This document shows, piece after piece, positions 58,179 to 64,000 of a DNA stretch of 64,000 nt. Numbering within the stretch: position 1 is the first letter of the stretch; the number at the start of each line of letters is the position of its first letter. The DNA comes from Gulbenkiania mobilis. GTDB lineage: Bacteria; Pseudomonadota; Gammaproteobacteria; Burkholderiales; Chromobacteriaceae. The stretch spans positions 124,001 through 188,000 of the forward strand of contig SMDA01000001.1 in assembly GCA_004346645.1 (NCBI GenBank), written 5' to 3'. Under the pieces are notes generated by a model that searched no databases, was not told the DNA's origin, and saw only the letters and a list, made by a program, of their open reading frames with translations. Made by a program: the position numbers and the translations under genes.

Positions 58179-59582
58179 TTAGAAATACACCACCGTCAGC
58201 AGCAGGAACACCGGGATCAGGCAGGCTGCCGACCAACCGATGTAGCCGAAGAAGCCGGGCATCGTCACGCGCCGCTCCTCGGCAATTGCCTTGACCATGA
58301 AGTTGGGAGCGTTACCGATGTAGCTGTTGGCGCCCATGAACACGGCCCCGGCGGAGATCGCCGTCAGAGTGGGGGCCAGCGTCGTCATTAGCGTGTGCGC
58401 ATCGCCACCAGCCAGATTGAAAAACACCAGGTAAGTGGGGGCGTTGTCGAGGAAGCTGGACAAGGCACCCGTCAGCCAGAAGTAGGCGCCGTTGACCGGC
58501 TGACCGTTGTCCGACACCAAGGCCACCAACCCCCCGAATGGGCCGGCGGCCCCCGCCTTGAGCATGGCCAGCACCGGCACCATTGTCAGAAAGATGCCCG
58601 CAAACAGTTTGGCTACCTCCTGCATCGGTCCCCAGGAAAAGCGATTGGCCATGCGACAGCGCCCGGGGGTGTAGCGCAGTGAAAGCCATGTAATGCCCAC
58701 CAGCAGGGCGTCACGTACCACGTTTTGCAGTGCGATCGGGATTTCACCCAGATGCCAGACGATGCCCGGCTTCCAGGTACCCGAGAACAGCACCGCCCCG
58801 AGAATCGCTCCCAGAAGCAGGAAATTGACCTTGCCTTCCAGCGAAATGCGCGAGTCGTGCGTGGGGTCCTGCAGTGCCGGCAACTGGTGCTCCTTGCGGT
58901 AGTAATAGTGATCCAGCAGGAAGAACAGTCCCAATAGCACGGCGCTGGCCGTCAGCATCGGTGCCAGAAGGTGCTGTACCGTCCAGCTGAAGTGCACGCC
59001 CTTCAGAAACCCGAGGAAGAGCGGCGGGTCGCCAAGCGGCGTCAGCGAGCCGCCAATGTTGGCCACCAGAAAAATGAAGAACACCACTACATGGGTCTTG
59101 TGGCGGCGGTTGTCATTGGCGCGCAGCAGCGGACGGATCAGCAGCATGGAGGCCCCGGTTGTGCCCGTCAGGCTGGCCAGCCCCGTACCCAGCGCTAGGA
59201 AGACGGTATTGACCGTGGGCGAGCCGTGCAGGTTGCCGCGAAGGTAAATGCCGCCTGCCACGGTGAACAGCGCCACCAGAAGCAGGATGAACGGGATGTA
59301 GTCGAGGATCAGCGTATGCATGGCTTCGGCCAACATCGCCTCGGGGCCGTGCAGCGCGGCAAAGGGTACCAGAAAGGCCAGGGCCCAGCCGGCAGCGATC
59401 TTGCCGAAGTGGTGATGCCAGAGTTTGGGCGCCAGCAGCGGCATCAGCGCGATCGACAACAGCATGCCGACGAACGGCAGGGCCCACGGCAGCGGAAGGC
59501 TGGCGCCTTCGACACTAGCGTGGGCCAGGCCCGGCAAGAGCGCGCAGCAGCCTGCCAGGACAAGACGGGACAACGCAGACAT
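58179..59582 (-). CDS. CitMHS-type sodium:proton antiporter
   Basis: A 467-aa membrane protein with a signal-like N-terminus (about residues 1-22) and about 11-12 further helices, matching the group of ion transporters related to NhaD and CitMHS. Diagnostic stretches are FALFTVAGGIYLRGN-type segment LFTVAGGIYLRG, NIGGSLTPLGDPPLFLGF, LSSFLDNAPTYLVFFNLAGG and GANSYIGNAPNFMVKAIAEE; the two half-site NAPT/NAPN motifs form the transport core of the ion-transporter superfamily. Substrate (sodium/proton versus an organic acid) is not certain. Start at MSALSRLVLAG. The upstream frame stays open but belongs to ettA on the other strand. Confidence 0.87.
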   Translation of the reverse strand: MSALSRLVLAGCCALLPGLAHASVEGASLPLPWALPFVGMLLSIALMPLLAPKLWHHHFGKIAAGWALAFLVPFAALHGPEAMLAEAMHTLILDYIPFILLLVALFTVAGGIYLRGNLHGSPTVNTVFLALGTGLASLTGTTGASMLLIRPLLRANDNRRHKTHVVVFFIFLVANIGGSLTPLGDPPLFLGFLKGVHFSWTVQHLLAPMLTASAVLLGLFFLLDHYYYRKEHQLPALQDPTHDSRISLEGKVNFLLLGAILGAVLFSGTWKPGIVWHLGEIPIALQNVVRDALLVGITWLSLRYTPGRCRMANRFSWGPMQEVAKLFAGIFLTMVPVLAMLKAGAAGPFGGLVALVSDNGQPVNGAYFWLTGALSSFLDNAPTYLVFFNLAGGDAHTLMTTLAPTLTAISAGAVFMGANSYIGNAPNFMVKAIAEERRVTMPGFFGYIGWSAACLIPVFLLLTVVYF

Positions 59583-59741
59583 GTTCGGTCCTAAAGACGA
59601 GGGGCGACAAAGGGCCGTAGTGTAGCAGCCTCGGCGGCACTGCTGATGACCACCTGCCGCTGCAGGGGCAGGCCTGAAGTTTTCCTTCGCCTTTGCTACA
59701 CTTCTGCCCTTGTTGGTAAAGACCTCAACAACGGTAACCCC

Positions 59742-61409
59742 ATGGCCCAGTATGTAATGTCGATGCTCCGCGTGAGCAAGATCGTCCCCCCCAAGCGCCA
59801 GATCATCAAGGACATCTCGCTGTCCTTCTTCCCCGGCGCCAAGATTGGCCTTTTGGGCCTGAACGGCGCCGGTAAGTCCACCGTGCTGAAGATCATGGCG
59901 GGCGTGGAAAAGGAATACGACGGCGAGGTGCAGTGGCAACCCAACCTCAACATCGGCTACCTGCCGCAGGAACCGCAGCTGGACCCGGAAAAGACCGTGC
60001 GCGAGGAAGTGGAAAGCGGCATGGGCGAAGTGATGGGCGCGCAGAAGCGCCTGGAAGAAGTGTACGCCGCCTACGCCGACCCGGATGCAGACTTTGATGC
60101 CTTGGCCGAAGAGCAGGCCCGCCTGGAAGCCATCATCTCCGCCGGGGCCGGTGACAACGTTGAACATCAGCTGGAGCTGGCCGCAGACGCGCTGCGCCTG
60201 CCGCCGTGGGAGGCCAAGATCGGCCCGCTGTCCGGCGGCGAGAAGCGTCGCGTGGCGCTGTGCAAGCTGCTGCTGTCCAAGCCCGACATGCTGCTGCTGG
60301 ACGAACCCACCAACCACCTGGATGCCGAATCGGTGGAGTGGCTGGAGCAGTTTCTCTGCCGTTTTCCCGGTACCGTGGTGGCCGTCACTCACGACCGTTA
60401 CTTCCTCGACAACGCCGCCGAATGGATCCTGGAACTGGACCGCGGCGAAGGCATCCCCTGGAAGGGCAACTACTCCAGCTGGCTGGAGCAGAAGGAAGCG
60501 CGTCTTGCGCAGGAAGCCAAGTCCGAAGCGGCCCGCATGAAGGCCATGAAGCAGGAGCTGGAGTGGGTGCGCCAGAACCCAAAGGGCCGCCAGGCCAAGT
60601 CCAAGGCACGTATTGCCCGCTTCGAGGAGCTGTCCAGCTTCGAAAACCAGAAACGCAACGAAACCCAGGAAATCTTCATTCCGGTGGCCGAGCGCTTGGG
60701 CAACGAAGTGATCGAGTTCGAGAACGTGAGCAAGGGCTTCGGTGACCGCCTGCTGATCGACAACCTCAGCTTCAAGGCTCCGCCGGGGGCCATTGTCGGC
60801 ATCATCGGCCCCAACGGCGCCGGTAAATCCACGCTGTTCAAGATGATCGCCGGCAAGGAGCAGCCGGACAGCGGCACCGTGAAGATCGGCCAGACTGTGC
60901 AGATGGCCTTCGTCGAGCAGAGCCGTGAAGGGCTGGACGGCGACAAGACCGTGTTCGAGGATGTGGCCGGCGGGGCCGACATCCTCACCGTGGGCAAGTT
61001 CGAAATGTCCAGCCGCGCTTACCTTGGCCGCTTCAACTTCAAGGGCGCCGACCAGCAGAAGAAGGTTGGCATGCTCTCCGGCGGTGAGCGTGGCCGCCTG
61101 CACCTGGCCAAGACGCTGCTTAAGGGCGGCAACGTGTTGCTGCTGGACGAACCGTCCAACGACCTTGACGTGGAAACCCTGCGCGCGCTGGAAGACGCCC
61201 TGCTGGAGTACGCCGGTACCGTGTTCGTGATCTCCCACGACCGCTGGTTCCTCGACCGTATCGCCACCCATATCCTGGCGGCGGAAGGCGAGTCGCAGTG
61301 GACCTTCTTCGACGGCAACTACCAGGAATACGAAGCCGACAAGAAAAAGCGTCTGGGCGAGGAAGGCGCCAAGCCCAAGCGCATCCGCTACAAGCCGATC
61401 AGCCGCTAA
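59742..61409 (+). CDS. ettA: Energy-dependent translational throttle ABC-F protein EttA
   Basis: Soluble ABC-F ATPase that binds the ribosomal E site and gates entry into elongation according to ATP level. The 555-aa length equals E. coli EttA. It has two ABC domains: Walker A GLNGAGKST (about 40), signature LSGGEKRRVALCKLL, Walker B MLLLDEPTNHLD; then Walker A GPNGAGKST (about 360), signature LSGGERGRLHLAKTL, and LLLDEPSNDLD. The linker (about 240-310) and the arm LARxEEL-type segment ARFEELSSFENQKRNETQEIFIP are EttA-specific. Start at MAQYVMSMLRVSK. Divergent from the antiporter gene. Confidence 0.97.
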   Translation: MAQYVMSMLRVSKIVPPKRQIIKDISLSFFPGAKIGLLGLNGAGKSTVLKIMAGVEKEYDGEVQWQPNLNIGYLPQEPQLDPEKTVREEVESGMGEVMGAQKRLEEVYAAYADPDADFDALAEEQARLEAIISAGAGDNVEHQLELAADALRLPPWEAKIGPLSGGEKRRVALCKLLLSKPDMLLLDEPTNHLDAESVEWLEQFLCRFPGTVVAVTHDRYFLDNAAEWILELDRGEGIPWKGNYSSWLEQKEARLAQEAKSEAARMKAMKQELEWVRQNPKGRQAKSKARIARFEELSSFENQKRNETQEIFIPVAERLGNEVIEFENVSKGFGDRLLIDNLSFKAPPGAIVGIIGPNGAGKSTLFKMIAGKEQPDSGTVKIGQTVQMAFVEQSREGLDGDKTVFEDVAGGADILTVGKFEMSSRAYLGRFNFKGADQQKKVGMLSGGERGRLHLAKTLLKGGNVLLLDEPSNDLDVETLRALEDALLEYAGTVFVISHDRWFLDRIATHILAAEGESQWTFFDGNYQEYEADKKKRLGEEGAKPKRIRYKPISR

Positions 61410-61428
61410 GCAGCTGCCCTCCGACAAG

Positions 61429-61438
61429 GTTGGCCGAA
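61429..61438. repeat. Intergenic copy of the dispersed word (GTTGGCCGAA)
   Basis: Extended as AAGGTTGGCCGAAAC, 19 bases after the ettA stop and just before its terminator. Confidence 0.92.
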
Positions 61439-61442
61439 ACGC

Positions 61443-61469
61443 GAACCCCGCCGCCGGCGGGGTTCTTTG
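61443..61469 (+). terminator. Intrinsic terminator after ettA
   Basis: Stem GAACCCCGCC/GGCGGGGTTC (61443-61452, 61456-61465) with a GCC loop and TTT after. Confidence 0.85.
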
Positions 61470-61547
61470 CGTCTGCCTTTAGATGGGTGCGTTGTGTTCG
61501 GGCGCGGCATCGCCTAAGCTCGCCGTCGTTTTCCACGGGGATGGACC

Positions 61548-62768
61548 ATGTACCGCATTCTTGCCTTCTCTTTGCTTGCTGTGGCCCTTTTGGCGGGTTG
61601 TGCCTCCGCGCCCGTGCCCGCGCCGGTGGTGAACGGGACTACGCCCCTGCCGGAGATGCCGGTCTCTGCGCCCGTCGTTGACGTGGCCCCGGTGCCGGTC
61701 TTGCCACCAGTGGCTGTGCCTGTTCGACCGGCGCCAAGACCGGTCGCCGCCTACGACGAACGCGAGGGCCTGCGTCTCTTGGATCGCTTGCTCCCGGCGC
61801 GCGTCCGCGACCGTGAGGGCTGGCGCACCGATATCTTCGGCGCTTTCCGCGCCCTTAAGCTGCCTTATACCGCCGAACAGTTCTGCGCGGCCATGGCGGT
61901 CATCGAGCAGGAGTCCACCTGGCAGTCGGACCCTGTGGTGCCCGGGCTCCCACGTATCGTTTGGGGCAAGATCGAGGACAAGGCTGACAGTCTGCATCTG
62001 CCGATGCCGCTGGTACGGGCGGCGCTGCACAAGAGCTCGCCCGATGGGCGCAGCTACACCGAGCGCATCGACAGCCTGCGCACCGAAAAGGAGATGAATG
62101 CCCTGTATGAGGACCTTTCGGCGGAAGCCCGCAACATCGGCCTGCCGATGAGCATGAAGAACCCGATCCGCACCGGTGGGCCGATGCAGGTAAGCGTGGA
62201 GTTCGCCGAGGGGCATGCCAGCGTCTGGCCCTATCCCTATGCCCGGCGGGGCAGCTGGCGGCAGGAAGTGTTCAGCCGCCGGGGTGGGCTGTACTTCGGC
62301 ATTGCCAACCTCTTGCAGTATCCGGCGCCCTACAGCCGCATGATCTACCGCTTTGCCGATTACAACGCCGGCCGCTTTTCCAGTCGCAACGCTGCGTTCC
62401 AGAATGCGGTCAGCCGGCTGAGCGGCCGCGCGCTAGTGGCGGATGGAGACCTGCTGACCTATGTCGAGGGCGAGGCGCGTCCGGGCAGCAGCACGCATCA
62501 GGCCCTGCGTACGCTGGCCGGCCGGCTGGGTATGACGGACGAGGCCATCCTGCGCGACCTGAAGCTGGAGAAGCATTCCAGCTTCGGCAATACCGTGCTT
62601 TATCAGCGCCTGTATGCACTGGCCGACCGGAGTGCGGGTACGACCGTGTCTCGTGAGGCCCTCCCTCAGATCGACCTGAAAAGCCCCAAGATCACCCGCA
62701 GGCTCACCACTGAATGGTTCGCCCGCCGGGTGGACGGGCGCTACGCCACTTGCCTGGCCCGTCAGTAA
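61548..62768 (+). CDS. DUF1615 family lipoprotein
   Basis: A 406-aa lipoprotein: signal peptide with lipobox LLAGC (Cys18), then a Pro/Val-rich spacer (about 20-68) suggestive of an outer-membrane-anchored stalk, then a domain of the DUF1615 family. Recognisable are FCAAMAVIEQESTWQSDPVVPGL, MQVSVEFAEGHASVWPYP, GLYFGIANLLQYPAPYSRMIYRFADYNAGRFSSRNAAFQ and the closing ITRRLTTEWFARRVDGRY. The E-Q-E-S-T/W context resembles lytic transglycosylase-like folds, so murein binding is possible but unproven. Terminator after. Confidence 0.85.
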   Translation: MYRILAFSLLAVALLAGCASAPVPAPVVNGTTPLPEMPVSAPVVDVAPVPVLPPVAVPVRPAPRPVAAYDEREGLRLLDRLLPARVRDREGWRTDIFGAFRALKLPYTAEQFCAAMAVIEQESTWQSDPVVPGLPRIVWGKIEDKADSLHLPMPLVRAALHKSSPDGRSYTERIDSLRTEKEMNALYEDLSAEARNIGLPMSMKNPIRTGGPMQVSVEFAEGHASVWPYPYARRGSWRQEVFSRRGGLYFGIANLLQYPAPYSRMIYRFADYNAGRFSSRNAAFQNAVSRLSGRALVADGDLLTYVEGEARPGSSTHQALRTLAGRLGMTDEAILRDLKLEKHSSFGNTVLYQRLYALADRSAGTTVSREALPQIDLKSPKITRRLTTEWFARRVDGRYATCLARQ

Positions 62769-62776
62769 GTGGCAGC

Positions 62777-62802
62777 AAAAACCCCGCCAAGGCGGGGTTT
62801 TT
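62777..62802. terminator. Bidirectional intrinsic terminator
   Basis: Stem AAAAACCCCGCC/GGCGGGGTTTTT (62777-62788, 62791-62802), serving the DUF1615 gene and the convergent folA. The two-base centre means the inner base pairs open to form the loop. Confidence 0.9.
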
Positions 62803-62817
62803 CATGTCCGGACAGCA

Positions 62818-63306
62818 TCAGCGCCGTCGATACTCCACGAATGCATAGTGCACGCCACTGGCCGCCACATGGCCCGCGCGACTGGTTTCCTGCCACTGCA
62901 GCGGATCGAAGGCGGGAAAGAAGGCATCGGCCCCAGGCACGGCCAGGTCCACCTCGGTCAGTACCAGCCGCTGCGCCAGCGGCAGGGCCTGGCGGTAAAT
63001 GTCTGCCCCACCGATCACGCAGGCCTCCTCCACCTCTGCGGTTGCGGCGATGGCTGCCTCCAGTGAATGGAATACTTCGCATCCTTCGGCCAACCAGTCC
63101 GTCTGTCGGGTCACCACCAGATTACGCCTGCCGGGCAGAGCACGGCCGATGGAGTCGAAGGTCTTGCGCCCCATGATCACCGGCTTGCCCAGCGTGATGG
63201 CCTTGAAGTGACGCAGGTCTTCCGGCAGATGCCAAGGCATGCGGTTGTCCACGCCAATGGCACGGTCGTGGCCCATGGCACAGACCAGAACCAGCGCCGC
63301 CGTCAT
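62818..63306 (-). CDS. folA: Dihydrofolate reductase
   Basis: Reduces dihydrofolate with NADPH; target of trimethoprim. The 162-aa product has the family elements [62 protein letters not shown] and [28 protein letters not shown]. The active-site acid (Asp/Glu) lies in the [13 protein letters not shown] helix. Start at MTAALVLV overlaps the thyA stop by four bases, as expected of the thyA-folA pair. It carries a dispersed-word copy (63085), translated as LAE. Confidence 0.96.
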   Translation of the reverse strand: MTAALVLVCAMGHDRAIGVDNRMPWHLPEDLRHFKAITLGKPVIMGRKTFDSIGRALPGRRNLVVTRQTDWLAEGCEVFHSLEAAIAATAEVEEACVIGGADIYRQALPLAQRLVLTEVDLAVPGADAFFPAFDPLQWQETSRAGHVAASGVHYAFVEYRRR

Positions 63307-64000
63307 ACCGCTACCTCGGCCCGGATCGGCGGATGGGGATCGTAACCTTCCAGCGTGAAGTCCTCGTAGCGGAAGGCGAACAGGTCGGTGACCGCCGGGT
63401 TGATGCGCATCACCGGTAGCGGTCGCGGCGTGCGCGTCAGCTGCAGCCGGGCCTGTTCCATGTGGTTGCTGTACAGGTGGGCATCGCCCAGGGTGTGCAC
63501 GAAATCGCCCGGCTTCAGCCCGCACACCTGTGCCACCATCATCGTCAGCAGTGCATAGCTGGCGATGTTGAACGGCACGCCAAGGAAGATGTCCGCGCTG
63601 CGCTGGTAGAGTTGGCACGACAGCCTGCCTTGAGCCACATAGAACTGGAACAGGGTGTGGCACGGAGGCAGCGCCATCTCGTCCACCAAGGCCGGGTTCC
63701 AGGCCGACACGATCAGCCGGCGCGAGTCGGGGTTGGTGCGGATCATCTTTACCACGTTGGCGATCTGGTCGATGTGTCGCCCGTCGGGCGCCGGCCAGCT
63801 GCGCCACTGGTAGCCGTAGACCGGGCCGAGGTCGCCGTTCTCGTCCGCCCATTCGTCCCAGATGGAGACCCCGTTCTCCTTCAGGTAGCGGATGTTGGTG
63901 TCGCCGGCCAGGAACCACAGGAGTTCATGGATGATGGACTTGAGGTGCACCTTCTTGGTGGTGACGAGCGGAAAGCCTTCCTCCAGGTTGAAGCGCATCT
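63303..64000 (-). CDS. thyA: Thymidylate synthase, C-terminal part (5' end beyond window)
   Basis: Makes dTMP from dUMP using methylene-tetrahydrofolate; the dihydrofolate formed is recycled by FolA, encoded next. About 232 residues are visible. The N-terminal 30 or so of a typical 264-residue enzyme are cut off by the right edge (the ATG at 63996-63998 is internal, reading [16 protein letters not shown]). Catalytic Cys lies in [14 protein letters not shown], and the Arg-rich [11 protein letters not shown] and [16 protein letters not shown] complete the active site. Confidence 0.95.
   Translation of the reverse strand, partial: MRFNLEEGFPLVTTKKVHLKSIIHELLWFLAGDTNIRYLKENGVSIWDEWADENGDLGPVYGYQWRSWPAPDGRHIDQIANVVKMIRTNPDSRRLIVSAWNPALVDEMALPPCHTLFQFYVAQGRLSCQLYQRSADIFLGVPFNIASYALLTMMVAQVCGLKPGDFVHTLGDAHLYSNHMEQARLQLTRTPRPLPVMRINPAVTDLFAFRYEDFTLEGYDPHPPIRAEVAV

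Noticed and set aside
58179-61427. A 1082-codon open frame on the minus strand across the antiporter and all of ettA
   Set aside because: Only the part up to 59582 is a real gene. The rest is the antisense of ettA, held open by GC-rich codon bias; it has no family motifs, and the antiporter has a proper start at MSALSRLVLAG.

Overview
This GC-rich window (roughly 65 percent GC by eye) is densely packed chromosomal core sequence, with no prophage, insertion sequence, plasmid or CRISPR locus. Gene content and order point to a betaproteobacterium of the order Neisseriales, probably a free-living Chromobacteriaceae-type lineage. The main grounds are rpoN-hpf-ptsN-hprK-rapZ downstream of kdsD-kdsC-lptCAB, minCDE running directly into oxyR, a CioA-type cytochrome bd oxidase, Coq7-type ubiquinone synthesis and a phasin that implies polyhydroxyalkanoate storage. 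The genus assignment is inference only.

Layout. 1-11.3 kb, minus strand: cydAB, a DUF1264 protein, a DUF456 protein, ppk, yggX, argA, ctpA, envC and gpmI. 11.3-13.7 kb: an ArsR-type regulator, a hotdog-fold protein and xseA, then an AT-rich gap with DnaA-box-like sites. 14.0-17.8 kb, plus strand: exbB-exbD-lpxK-ycaR-kdsB-adk, coupling an ExbB/ExbD motor to LPS precursor synthesis. 17.8-25.6 kb, minus strand: a histidine kinase without a normal H-box, an EamA transporter, nnr, ubiX, a Gx-family membrane protein with a NusG-domain-II partner, then rapZ, hprK and ptsN. 25.7-30.9 kb, minus strand: hpf, rpoN, lptB, lptA, lptC, kdsC, kdsD. 31-36.6 kb: a KefC-type exchanger, an AsmA protein, tRNA-Gly(CCC) and an AI-2E family permease. 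36.8-46.9 kb, plus strand: asparaginase, a NadR-like kinase flanked by repeats, an S4 protein, a PHP phosphatase, yciO, a site-2 protease, trpS, scpA, a GNAT enzyme, scpB, rluB and greB. 46.9-64 kb: a MarR regulator divergent from an aminotransferase, the minCDE-oxyR operon, a phasin, ada, an SDR, an orphan gene, ppa, coq7, srkA, a CitMHS-type antiporter, ettA, a DUF1615 lipoprotein, folA and the 3' part of thyA.

The strongest unexplained signal is a dispersed 10-base word, TTCGGCCAAC (commonly extended to GCTTCGGCCAACCTT). I count 35 exact copies on the two strands, where about 0.1-0.2 would be expected by chance. It lies inside genes in all six reading frames, as inverted pairs forming terminator-like hairpins, and once as a five-copy tandem array. 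This is how Neisseria DNA uptake sequences and Pasteurellaceae uptake signal sequences behave, but the word is unrelated to both, so it is a candidate new uptake-type sequence.

Secondary signals are a repeat-flanked NadR-like kinase, a promoter-overlapping CTGC-N3-GCAG palindrome before the phasin, a MarR-site palindrome, an internally repetitive RluB tail and an orphan gene faintly resembling 6-phosphogluconate dehydrogenase.
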